Source of the DNA: UBA3103 sp002365855
GTDB taxonomy: Bacteria; Bacillota; Desulfotomaculia; Desulfotomaculales; Pelotomaculaceae
Assembly: GCA_030627625.1 (NCBI GenBank)
Contig: DAOURR010000009.1
Coordinates: 1-48,695, forward strand
DNA: 48,695 bases
Reading direction: 5' to 3'
The notes below the pieces were generated by a model. That model did no database searches and was not told the origin of the DNA. It saw only the letters and a list, made by a program, of their open reading frames with translations. Below, piece by piece: positions 41,152 through 48,659 of the stretch. Numbering within the stretch: the stretch's first letter is position 1; every line of letters begins with the position of its first letter. Made by a program: the position numbers and the translations under genes.

Positions 41152-42478
41152 TTAGTTCTGCTGGTTTGGCTTTTTGGCTGCATCTGGAATAAACACGAAA
41201 GTACCAGGCTGTTTTTGTGACCTATCGCTGGTTACTTCATTATCCTGCTTCTGGCCCTGTATATTTATAAAAATAAAGGCAAGTACCGCTCCCAGAAAAG
41301 CAATGCCGGCTGAACTCCAGAACATCAACCCAATTCCCCTGGCCATTAAAAAGCCATATAAGGGGGGGGCCGAAGGCCACACCAAAAAACCTTACGCTTC
41401 CATATAAAGAAGTAACCAGACCGCGCTCCTGAATCGATGCAGCACTGGTGATTAACGTGTTAAGGCAGGGAAGAACCAGCCCTGTACTAACACCAACGAC
41501 TGAGATGGCTACAAAATATAAGATTATACCTCTCGCCAGCGGCAAAAATATCAGTGATACTGACATTATTGCAAGTCCGCTGACAATAAGTGTTTTCATC
41601 AGGGCAACATTATTTTTGATAATAAATCCTGTCGCGAGAGCTGTTACGCTCATGAATAATACCGGGATGGCCAAAACCAACCCCTTTAGAATTCCGTCAA
41701 GTCCATATTGCTGCTCTAGAAAATCCGAGAGATAGAATAATACTCCAAAAAGGATCATGAGCGCTATCGCACCAGCAAAATAGGACGAAAGAAGTAAAGC
41801 AGTCTTTGCTTTAAATACCTTTGCAAATGATTTAAAGTAATCAGAAATTTTTTGCTTGCTTTGGTTTGACTGCGGCTCCTTAACCAGCAGCCACATGCCG
41901 ATAACTACCGGGATGACGACAATAGGGAATAAAACAAATGCCGCATACCAGGCTATAAGTCCCACGGCGGCGCCAATTATGGGGCTTAAGACTTTACCCA
42001 TACCGTTGGCCGATTCGATTGCCCCAAGAGAACGACTTCTGTCCTTTCCTTTAAACAAGTCGCCGCAAAGGGCCATAGCTATGGGGGCGGTTCCTGCAGC
42101 GCCAATCCCCTGCATCACTCTACCTGCAAGGATGATTGTATAAGCCTGCTGCTGCATTATAGTTGAACCAAAGGCGGCTATTACACCACCCGCTCCATAA
42201 ATTATTAACGCTGGGATGATAATTAACTTTCTGCCATAACGGTCTGACAAAAAGCCTGCTAAGGGTATTACTATACCAGCTGGCAGGGAAAACATGGTGA
42301 TTAATAAGCTTACCTGGACTGTAGTTAAATTTAAGGCGTTTCTGATATCAGGCAGGACAGGTATGAGCATGGAATTACCTAGCACCATAATAAAAGGAAC
42401 TCCTGATAATGCCGCTACCGCCAGCCAAAAATTATTTGCAGAATTTTCAGCGGATGCGTTGGCAGCCAGACAAATCAC
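41152..42478 (-). CDS. MFS transporter with a frameshift near its 3' end
   Basis: A 12-helix major facilitator of the drug/H+ antiporter type, ~441 residues if repaired. MFS motif A is in GFLSDRYGRKLI between helices 2 and 3; GRVMQGIGAAGTAPIA is in helix 4. The frame breaks in a G8 run on the plus strand (41362-41369): with G7 it reads GPPLYGFLMARGIGLMFWSS and continues through the last helix to PNQQN at 41152. The GTG start at 42478 lies inside the ribosome site AAGGAGGTG, so real initiation may be at the CTG three codons later. Substrate unknown. Confidence 0.85.
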
Positions 42479-42653
42479 CTCCTTAGTTGTTATTTTTATT
42501 AAATTGCCCTTTGTTTAAATAAAATAATCTTGCCAAGTTTGGACTCATTAAGAAAGAGCTTGTAAAAAATCTATATCGTACTAAAATCAACCTCAAGTAC
42601 TTTTCAATTAACTAAGAAAGGTATATATTATAAATAAATGATAAAAAAAGAGT

Positions 42654-42671
42654 CCGTTTGAATCCAAACGG
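42654..42671 (-). terminator. Hairpin between the MFS gene and glpX
   Basis: CCGTTTG/CAAACGG with a 4-base loop. On the minus strand it is followed by ACTCTTTTTTT, a terminator-like tail. No minus-strand gene lies to its right, so it may block antisense transcription from glpX or act as a leader hairpin for glpX. Confidence 0.5.
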
Positions 42672-42701
42672 TCTTATGTTTTAAAAGGGAAGGTGTTATT
42701 T

Positions 42702-43664
42702 TTGGACAGGGAACTTGCTATGGAACTGGTAAGAGTTACTGAAGTAGCGGCGCTTGCATCTGCGAATTGGATGGGTCGTGGGCGAAAAAAAGAAGCGGAT
42801 AATGCGGCAACTAACGCTATGCGTAGGATATTTGATTCGGTTTCCATTAACGGGACAGTAGTAATAGGAGAAGGTGAGATGGATAAAGCTCCAATGCTTT
42901 ATATAGGTGAGAAGGTAGGAAACGCTTTAACACCCGAGGTTGATGTTGCTGTAGACCCACTGGAGGGAACAAACATATTAGCCAAAGGCCTTCCTAATGC
43001 TATGTCGGTTATTGCCATAGCCGACAAGGGTAATCTTCTTCACGCACCGGATATGTATATGGATAAATTAGCAGTTGGTCCAAGGGCGGCTGGAAAAGTG
43101 CACCTTGATGCTCCTATTGAAGAAACCCTGAGAATTGTTGCAGAAGCAAATAATAAAAGGATACAGGAATGTGTTGTAATCATATTAGAACGTCCGCGTC
43201 ACAAAAATTTGATTAACGCTGTGCGCAAGTCTGGAGCAAGGGTGAGATTGATAGGAGACGGAGATGTTTCTTCGGCAATATCGACTGCCTTTGACGATAC
43301 TGGTATTGACATCTGCGCAGGCATTGGGGGCGCTCCTGAAGGAGTAATTGCCGCGGCAGCATTAAAATGCCTGGGTGGGGAAATGCAGGCCAGACTGGTG
43401 CCGGAAGACGAAGAAGAGTATCAGCGATGCATAGACATGGGCATTGCCGACCCCCGGTGTATATTAATGATGGACGACCTGGTGAGAGGTGATGATGCCA
43501 TCTTCGCTGCAACCGGTGTGACAGACGGTGAACTTTTGAGGGGAGTCCGGTTTTTTGGCGGCGAAAGAGCGGAGACTCATTCCATGGTTATGCGTGCTAA
43601 GACAGGCACCGTACGCTTTATACGCGCAGTCCACATGTTGGCAAAAAAACCATCCTTTTTTTGA
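42702..43664 (+). CDS. glpX: Fructose-1,6-bisphosphatase class II
   Basis: Removes the 1-phosphate of fructose-1,6-bisphosphate, the key gluconeogenic step. 320 residues. The N-terminal TEVAALASANWMGRGRKKEAD carries conserved residues. GEGEMDKAPMLYIGE and DPLEGTN are metal-binding motifs, and ERPRHKNLI and GAPEGVIAAAA follow. TTG 42702 is preferred to GTG 42693 because the ribosome site AAGGGAAGGTG lies just upstream and includes that GTG. It acts opposite to the pfkA product 12 kb upstream. Confidence 0.95.
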   Translation: MDRELAMELVRVTEVAALASANWMGRGRKKEADNAATNAMRRIFDSVSINGTVVIGEGEMDKAPMLYIGEKVGNALTPEVDVAVDPLEGTNILAKGLPNAMSVIAIADKGNLLHAPDMYMDKLAVGPRAAGKVHLDAPIEETLRIVAEANNKRIQECVVIILERPRHKNLINAVRKSGARVRLIGDGDVSSAISTAFDDTGIDICAGIGGAPEGVIAAAALKCLGGEMQARLVPEDEEEYQRCIDMGIADPRCILMMDDLVRGDDAIFAATGVTDGELLRGVRFFGGERAETHSMVMRAKTGTVRFIRAVHMLAKKPSFF

Positions 43665-43693
43665 CAAATAACGAATTTCAGAACAGATTTAAG

Positions 43694-43721
43694 CGGCAGG
43701 GGCACATCCCGGCCGTTTTTT
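43694..43721 (+). terminator. Rho-independent terminator after glpX
   Basis: Imperfect stem CGGCAGGG/CCCGGCCG followed by TTTTTT. Confidence 0.75.
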
Positions 43722-43839
43722 CAATATGTCTGACCGACTGCAGGTAATTTGGAATAAACAACCGGGTTGCCCAAAAACCTATTATATGGTAATTTAATGA
43801 CAAGACAATATAACGAACGCTTAAAGAAAGGGGTATAAA

Positions 43840-44628
43840 TTGGACTATTCATTGATTAGCAGTCATATTGTATTTGAAATTGACGAAATTTTAGAACTGC
43901 TCGAAGAATATATGGAAGAATATGTTCTCCTTGAACATTATTACGAAGATCAAATGCTGGAATCTAGCATCGTTTTTATAGAAGATGTTGAGGTTGAATA
44001 CGATCCCGCTGAATCAAGCAAATATTTTAAACAGAAATATCTTAAGGACGAATTGGAAGATCAAGAATTTTCGAGGTTAATGAGAAATAGCTTTACCAGA
44101 GGTTTGTTCATTAACGGCAATATGATAGAAATTGAGGTACAGGATGGCCGGATGGTAGGTTTTGTTGGTAACAGGGGAGAGCTAATTTTAAGGACCGGTA
44201 CTGACAGTTTTATATTTTCACCACTGTTTAAACTAACGGTTCGCCAAGAAAAAATACAGGTATTACTTCACGTTATAATGGATGTATTTAGAAATAATCA
44301 TGAGGAATACTCCAGCGGCAGGGTGAGTCGAGAATCTTTTTCCATGATTTCAGGTGTTTGCCTCATGGCTATGGCTAAAATTAATGAACTGCCGGCAAAT
44401 AATTTTGAGCTGAGCCTAACTCATGATGATATGCTTCTTTTTGGATTAGCTTTAAACCTCGCCGGGGAAAAAGGGGATAAGAATACACAGATCATAACCA
44501 GATCAATAATGGAACAAATCAAAACGTATTTTCCTGAAATAGAGCATATATCACCGGAAAGTTTTGAAGCACCACCAAAAATGGGACAGATACTGGATTT
44601 TAAGAAGCCAGATGGGGACAACAAATAG
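43840..44628 (+). CDS. Hypothetical acidic protein, 262 residues
   Basis: No family is recognised. The N-terminal ~45 residues are strongly acidic (EIDEILELLEEYMEEYVLLE), followed by a predicted beta region (IEDVEVEYDP) and, from residue 90, a compact stretch with GLFINGNMIEIEVQDGRMVG. No signal peptide or membrane helix is seen. The sequence from 185 has a helix with DDMLLFGLALNLAGEKGDKN, and the C-terminus ends GQILDFKKPDGDNK. TTG 43840 has AAAGGGG upstream. It is downstream of glpX past a terminator and 64 bases before the universal stress protein gene. Confidence 0.75.
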   Translation: MDYSLISSHIVFEIDEILELLEEYMEEYVLLEHYYEDQMLESSIVFIEDVEVEYDPAESSKYFKQKYLKDELEDQEFSRLMRNSFTRGLFINGNMIEIEVQDGRMVGFVGNRGELILRTGTDSFIFSPLFKLTVRQEKIQVLLHVIMDVFRNNHEEYSSGRVSRESFSMISGVCLMAMAKINELPANNFELSLTHDDMLLFGLALNLAGEKGDKNTQIITRSIMEQIKTYFPEIEHISPESFEAPPKMGQILDFKKPDGDNK

Positions 44629-44691
44629 GTAAGGTTAAGTCTTTAAGCCATTTTTGGTGGAAAAAGAGTCTAATGTAGAGGGGTGTATTTG

Positions 44692-45099
44692 ATGTATAAA
44701 AAAATACTTATTCCAATCGACGGGTCTGATAAATCCATGCAGGCCGCTCGCCACGGCGCAGAATTGGCAGCGAAAATAGGAGCGTCAATTACACTCATTC
44801 ACGTTATCCCTATTCTACCTGTTGATATACGCAGCTTGGTAATGGACAAGGTAAACGCACAGGGGCAGGAACTACTTGATAAAGCAGCCAGGGATTTAAA
44901 TAAGTATAAGGTTCACATTAAAACAGAAATGATTACAGGTCACCCTGCGGATGCGATTTGCAGGAAGGTAAAGGCCTCTAAATATGATCTTATCATCATG
45001 GGCAGCAGGGGTTTAAGTACAGTGAAAGGTTATTTAATGGGCAGCGTCAGCGGTGCGGTTACTTCTCATTCATCCTGCCCGGTTTTAATAGTTCATTAA
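44692..45099 (+). CDS. Universal stress protein (UspA family)
   Basis: A 135-residue single-domain Usp. KKILIPIDGSDKSMQAARHG is the first strand and helix, and GSRGLSTVKGYLMGSVSGAV matches the ATP-binding G-x2-G-x9-G-[S/T] motif, so it is likely an ATP-binding Usp. ATG 44692 has AGAGGGGTG six bases upstream; the in-frame GTG 44683 overlaps that site. Confidence 0.93.
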   Translation: MYKKILIPIDGSDKSMQAARHGAELAAKIGASITLIHVIPILPVDIRSLVMDKVNAQGQELLDKAARDLNKYKVHIKTEMITGHPADAICRKVKASKYDLIIMGSRGLSTVKGYLMGSVSGAVTSHSSCPVLIVH

Positions 45100-45124
45100 A
45101 AAAGATATTAGAACAAATGTAAAA

Positions 45125-45162
45125 AATCTCCTGGTCCCAATGAAGCCATTTTCCAGGAGATT
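45125..45162 (+). terminator. Inverted repeat after the Usp gene
   Basis: A perfect 10-bp stem AATCTCCTGG/CCAGGAGATT with an 18-base loop, 25 bases past the stop. It lacks a strong T-run on the plus strand, but A6 lies before it, so it would also serve minus-strand transcripts. Confidence 0.6.
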
Positions 45163-45216
45163 AAATGAAAATTTAATTTTATATAAAAATAGTTTAAAGA
45201 CAACACCAAAGATGTT

Positions 45217-45375
45217 TTGCATTCCGAAAAACATAACATCAAACCTGACGTTAAACTTGATAATGTTGAGACAGTGGAAGTTGAAAAGTGTGAAATAGAG
45301 AATAAATACGCGGATGATCACCAAAAGCATTTGGACAAGTTGGACGAATTGATAAAGAAAAGTGGAATACTATAA
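45217..45375 (+). CDS. Possible small charged protein
   Basis: A 52-codon frame from TTG 45217 to TAA 45373, reading HSEKHNIKPDVKLDNVETV then VEKCEIENKYADDHQKHLDK and LDELIKKSGIL. It is charged and helical, with coding-like composition. No ribosome site is evident, and the frame is open for eight more codons upstream, so it may be the 3' end of a decayed gene. It overlaps the next frame by 14 bases. Confidence 0.35.
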   Translation: MHSEKHNIKPDVKLDNVETVEVEKCEIENKYADDHQKHLDKLDELIKKSGIL

Positions 45376-45544
45376 AAATAAGAAAGGAAGACTCAATAAA
45401 AAGGCCATTGAAGATCTAGAAAAACAAATACAGACTGAAAAATACAGGTGGAGAATACTGCAGCAGCTATTGAGCCTGGAAAATAATAAAAGCAATGTTC
45501 CCAATAGAAAAGGGAGGGAAAAGACCAATACAGTTAAAAAATAG
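45362..45544 (+). CDS. Possible small basic coiled-coil protein
   Basis: A 60-codon frame from GTG 45362. It is strongly basic and helical (LNKKAIEDLEKQIQTEKYRW), with a polar Asn/Lys tail. No ribosome site or family is recognised. The frame overlaps the preceding small ORF, so both may be parts of one broken gene, or a translationally coupled pair. Confidence 0.35.
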   Translation: MEYYKNKKGRLNKKAIEDLEKQIQTEKYRWRILQQLLSLENNKSNVPNRKGREKTNTVKK

Positions 45545-45561
45545 GAATGGAGTGCACAGGA

Positions 45562-46476
45562 CTAGCTTTCGAATATTACCGACCGGAGGTTTACCGGTTC
45601 AAATTCCTCGAGTATTTTGCCATCAACTGCAACCATTACCGGGAATTGTCCTGCATTAAAAGCAGCCCCAATTCTACCCATAACATCAACGGCTAAAATG
45701 CCACCCTCGGCGCCCTTCTTATCATTCAACCGCTTCAGAGCAAGCTCAATAGCGTCCTGTGGGTGGCATCCTGCTGAGATTTTTTCATCAACAAATTTGG
45801 CGGTTAAGGTTTCAATAAATGCTTCACCTACGCCGGTACATACTATAGCGCTCGCTTCAGAGGCAAATATTCCACCACCGAGACAAGGAGTGTCACCGAC
45901 CCTCCCAGGCATCTTTAAAGAGCATCCCCCAGTTGATGAAGCCGCTGCCAATCCTTCACCATCCCAGACAACGCAACCAACCGTATCACTGTGGTACACC
46001 AGACCGGTAAAGAGGTTTTGTGACGGCGTCTTCCCACGAGCCAAAGAATTCTTTGCCTTGCGCCAAGCATCATACTGCTCGTAAGATTCACAGTTTGTTT
46101 GGGGAAATCCATGCTCTTTAGCAAACCTAAGTGCTCCATCTCCAGCGAGGATTACTTCACTAGTCTTTTCCATCAACACTCTGGCAACCGAAATTGGATT
46201 ACGAATAAAGCGTATGGCAGCAACTGCTGAGAAGCGATTTGTCTTACCGTCTATAATTGAGGCATCCATTTCCACTTCTCCGTCTAAATTCAGTACGGAG
46301 CCGTAGCCGCAATTGAATTTTGGCGAGTCTTCTAAAATATTAAGTGCAGCTTCCAGAGATTGAATACGGCTATCAGCCAGATATTTTGCTCCCTGGAGAA
46401 CTGCTTCTTTAAGTATTACCATGTATTCTTTGTTTCGACTGGTGTCCAGTCCGCCATGTATAGCTATTATTCCCAT
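45562..46476 (-). CDS. Isoaspartyl peptidase / type 2 L-asparaginase (Ntn hydrolase)
   Basis: A 304-residue precursor of the plant-type asparaginase family, which self-cleaves to expose an N-terminal Thr. The N-terminal IIAIHGGLDTSRNKEY and NPKFNCGYGSVLN-like FNCGYGSVLNLDGEVEMDAS match the alpha subunit. The cleavage site is HSDTVGCVVWD, giving catalytic Thr near residue 166. GRVGDTPCLGGGIFA and CTGVGEAFI form the substrate pocket. It hydrolyses isoaspartyl dipeptides and/or asparagine. The ATG at 46476 has no strong ribosome site. It is convergent to the small ORFs at 45.2-45.5 kb. Confidence 0.88.
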   Translation of the reverse strand: MGIIAIHGGLDTSRNKEYMVILKEAVLQGAKYLADSRIQSLEAALNILEDSPKFNCGYGSVLNLDGEVEMDASIIDGKTNRFSAVAAIRFIRNPISVARVLMEKTSEVILAGDGALRFAKEHGFPQTNCESYEQYDAWRKAKNSLARGKTPSQNLFTGLVYHSDTVGCVVWDGEGLAAASSTGGCSLKMPGRVGDTPCLGGGIFASEASAIVCTGVGEAFIETLTAKFVDEKISAGCHPQDAIELALKRLNDKKGAEGGILAVDVMGRIGAAFNAGQFPVMVAVDGKILEEFEPVNLRSVIFES

Positions 46477-46615
46477 GCCATTAGTCTAGGCATTAAATCT
46501 TTTTCTATTCAATTGAAATTGCTATTGTATAGTAAAAAAGCTCATAGAATAAAGGGAATTTTTAACTTATAGGATTATATTAAAAAACAAGATTTAAAAG
46601 AATGGGTGAGTAGAC

Positions 46616-47051
46616 ATGCAAAAAAGCATAAAAGAGAGAGTAAATGCATGTATTATTTTGTGCGCTGACATAGATCAAAAAAATAAGTCAATTATAAATA
46701 CTTTTAACACCATTAAATTGAATGATGAGGGGAAGGCAAATTTTTATTTAGTAATTATTTAATGTTTTGGGTAATGTTAACTATGAAGGCATCACTTATA
46801 TTGAATATATGGAAAATAATAGTGCTCTAAATAAAAAAGTTGTATTAAATACATTCTTAATAAAAGCAAGTAATGATAACATAACCAATAATTATTTCAT
46901 AACGAAAATGAGTAACGTTACATTCCGGGGAAAAGGGAAATATATTATATCGTTTTATATGAAAGAAGTAGAAGAGCAAATGAATCAATTTGTAATAAAT
47001 AATAAGGCAGAGGAGAAATTAATCTCGGCTTATAAATTTAATGTCAAATAA
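46616..47051 (+). pseudogene. AT-rich small gene broken by a frameshift
   Basis: ATG 46616 opens a 48-codon frame (QKSIKERVNACIILCADIDQ ... NFYLVII) that ends at TAA 46760. One base shifted, the frame from about 46757 reads LFNVLGNVNYEGITYIEYME and then SALNKKVVLNTFLIKASNDN, FITKMSNVTFRGKGKYIISF and onward to 47051. The two parts look like one ~143-residue beta-rich protein, similar in layout to small Ig-like DUF6941-type proteins; this match is only by pattern. Base composition is much more AT-rich than its neighbours, suggesting acquired DNA. Confidence 0.5.
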
Positions 47052-47095
47052 TGTCAAGGTAAATTTGTATATTATAAATTATTAAGAATTATAGC

Positions 47096-47123
47096 TTGCA
47101 TTTTCCAGCAAAAAGGGTATAAT
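47096..47123 (+). promoter_or_regulatory. Promoter of the cold-shock gene
   Basis: TTGCAT at 47096-47101 and a perfect TATAAT at 47118-47123, spacing 16 bp. The leader is only about 35 bases, much shorter than the long thermosensing leader of E. coli cspA. Confidence 0.7.
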
Positions 47124-47165
47124 AGTTATATTCGCCTCAGTAGAGGTATTTTAGGAGGTAAGGAT

Positions 47166-47363
47166 TTGACAGGTAAAGTGAAATGGTTTAACGCGGACAA
47201 AGGTTTTGGGTTCATTGAAACGTCTGAAGGGAATGACGTATTCGTACATTTTTCTTCAATTCAGTCAGAAGGCTTCAAAACACTGGATGAAGGACAGAGT
47301 GTTGAGTTTGACATCGTTGAGGGCAACAGGGGTCCGCAGGCAGCCAACGTGGTTAAATTATAG
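47166..47363 (+). CDS. Cold-shock protein (CspA/CspB family)
   Basis: A 65-residue single-stranded nucleic-acid-binding beta barrel. RNP1 is KGFGFIE and RNP2 is DVFVHFS, both intact. The start GKVKWFNADKGFGFIE and end GPQAANVVKL are typical. TTG 47166 has TAGGAGGTAAGG upstream. A strong terminator follows. The gene is monocistronic with its own promoter. Confidence 0.96.
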   Translation: MTGKVKWFNADKGFGFIETSEGNDVFVHFSSIQSEGFKTLDEGQSVEFDIVEGNRGPQAANVVKL

Positions 47364-47399
47364 GATAAAAGAGTTTCTTTTATATATAATTACGAACCG

Positions 47400-47441
47400 C
47401 TAAAAAACAGCCGGTATTTTCGGCTGTTTTTTAGTTTTTTT
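47400..47441 (+). terminator. Rho-independent terminator of the cold-shock gene
   Basis: A perfect 14-bp stem CTAAAAAACAGCCG/CGGCTGTTTTTTAG with a 7-base loop, ending in TTTTTTT. Confidence 0.92.
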
Positions 47442-47572
47442 CTAGGGGATTGCTTAAGCTTAAATACGTCACAAATATCTTTCCATTATGCCTTACTATT
47501 ACTGAAAAATTGCTTGTGGTATAATGTAATTATAAAAATATTTATATTTTTTTATCATAACTCAGCAGAAGA

Positions 47573-47621
47573 CCTCCACCTCAAACCTTCCTTACTTGCA
47601 ATCGCAAGGGGTAGGCGGAGG
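47573..47621 (+). repeat. Two-tier hairpin upstream of tnpB
   Basis: An outer stem CCTCCACCT/AGGCGGAGG (8 of 9 pairs) encloses an inner perfect hairpin CTTGC-AATC-GCAAG (47595-47608). A TATAAT with a TGG extension (around 47519) lies upstream. It may be the subterminal imperfect palindrome of an IS200/IS605-type left end, or a structured RNA. Confidence 0.55.
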
Positions 47622-47642
47622 ATGAATGCTACATACTACCCC

Positions 47643-47672
47643 TTGTTCACGAACATATGTTTGTGGTAAAAT
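47643..47672 (+). promoter_or_regulatory. tnpB promoter with a LexA-type (SOS) box in the spacer
   Basis: TTGTTC (47643-47648), 18 bp spacer, TAAAAT (47667-47672). The spacer contains CGAACATATGTTTG (47650-47663), which fits the Gram-positive SOS box form CGAAC-N4-GTTYG. The dyad extends to CACGAACATATGTTTGTG (47648-47665) with one wobble pair. A bound LexA would sit between the -35 and -10. Confidence 0.7.
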
Positions 47673-47693
47673 AAGAACGAGGGGGTGAAGCAG

Positions 47694-48629
47694 TTGATAA
47701 AAGCCTGCAAAGTTGAATTTCGGGCGAATAAGGAAACAATCCAGCGGCTATTCGAATGCAATCGTCTTTCCGCAAAGATATGGAATGATACTCTGGTTTT
47801 AGCCAAAGACTATCACAAAGAAAACGGCAAATGGATTAATAAAAACCAACTTCATCTGGCCACCAAGGGCAAATATCCTCTGCATAGCCAATCTATACAG
47901 GCAGTCTATGAAAAATACCTGCAAGCCGGAGAAAATGCCCGGCAAGCAAGAATAAAGGGCCTTGTCAGCATCAGGTATCCCTGGCGGCAAAAAAAGAATT
48001 ATAATACGAAATGGAAAAAGGATGGTTTCAAAATCTACCCCAACGGCAAAATTGAACTCAGTATAGGCATATGGCAGGGTAAACGACAAAAACCTCTGGT
48101 CATCAAGGTCGGGAAACTCCCACCTAATAAAATCCAAGAGATAGAATTGATTTGGGATAGAAAACTAATGCTTGCCCTTACCTATGATGATGGTGCTGAA
48201 GCGAAAACGGCAAGCGGCCTTAATATTGTGGCCATAGACCCCGGAGAAATACACTCTATCGCGGCAGTATGCGAAAATAACCAGGGGCTAATCATAACAG
48301 GCCGCAAGCTTCGCAGTATCAAACGCCTTCGCAACAAAAAACTCCAGGAGTTACAAAAGAAAATGTCCCCATGTCAAAAGCATTCCCGCCAATGGAAAAA
48401 ATACCGCCGAGCCATGAACTATGTGCTGTCCAAAAGCGAGGCTCAACTGAAGGACGGTCTGCATAAGACCTCCCGGTTGTTCGTTGACTGGTGTCTGGAA
48501 AACAACGCAAAAGAAGTTGTGGCAGGAGATGTAGAGGGAGTACAACGTAACACATCTCGCAAAAAAACCAACCCCCTACAAAATGTAATTTTGCAGAATC
48601 CTTGTCCCAGCCATTTGCACAATAATTAG
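47694..48629 (+). CDS. tnpB: TnpB-like protein (IS605 OrfB), 3'-truncated
   Basis: An RNA-guided nuclease family protein of IS200/IS605 elements. N-terminal CKVEFRANKETIQRLFECNR is the wedge/REC-like start, RuvC-I is NIVAIDPGEIHSIAAV (Asp near residue 182), and the RuvC-II region is VVAGDVEGVQRNTSRKKTNP (near 278). Normal homologues go on with ~80 residues holding the zinc finger (CxxC pairs) and RuvC-III Asp. Here the homology stops after NPLQN (base 48584) and is replaced by a short unrelated tail to TAA 48629. It is therefore probably an inactive remnant. TTG 47694 follows GAGGGGGTG. No tnpA is seen. Confidence 0.85.
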   Translation: MIKACKVEFRANKETIQRLFECNRLSAKIWNDTLVLAKDYHKENGKWINKNQLHLATKGKYPLHSQSIQAVYEKYLQAGENARQARIKGLVSIRYPWRQKKNYNTKWKKDGFKIYPNGKIELSIGIWQGKRQKPLVIKVGKLPPNKIQEIELIWDRKLMLALTYDDGAEAKTASGLNIVAIDPGEIHSIAAVCENNQGLIITGRKLRSIKRLRNKKLQELQKKMSPCQKHSRQWKKYRRAMNYVLSKSEAQLKDGLHKTSRLFVDWCLENNAKEVVAGDVEGVQRNTSRKKTNPLQNVILQNPCPSHLHNN

Positions 48630-48659
48630 GCTTAAAACCTCTATTCAACCTGCAAAATT
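48587..48659. repeat. Inverted repeat at the tnpB break point
   Basis: AATTTTGCAG (48587-48596) and CTGCAAAATT (48650-48659) are perfect 10-base inverted repeats, the first starting two bases after tnpB homology ends. They could be an end of an inserted element running past the window, or a hairpin. No element gene is visible in the remaining 110 bases. Confidence 0.5.

Noticed and set aside
48319..48648. Minus-strand 109-codon ORF across tnpB
   Set aside because: It is antisense to conserved tnpB coding sequence and has no ribosome site or family match.
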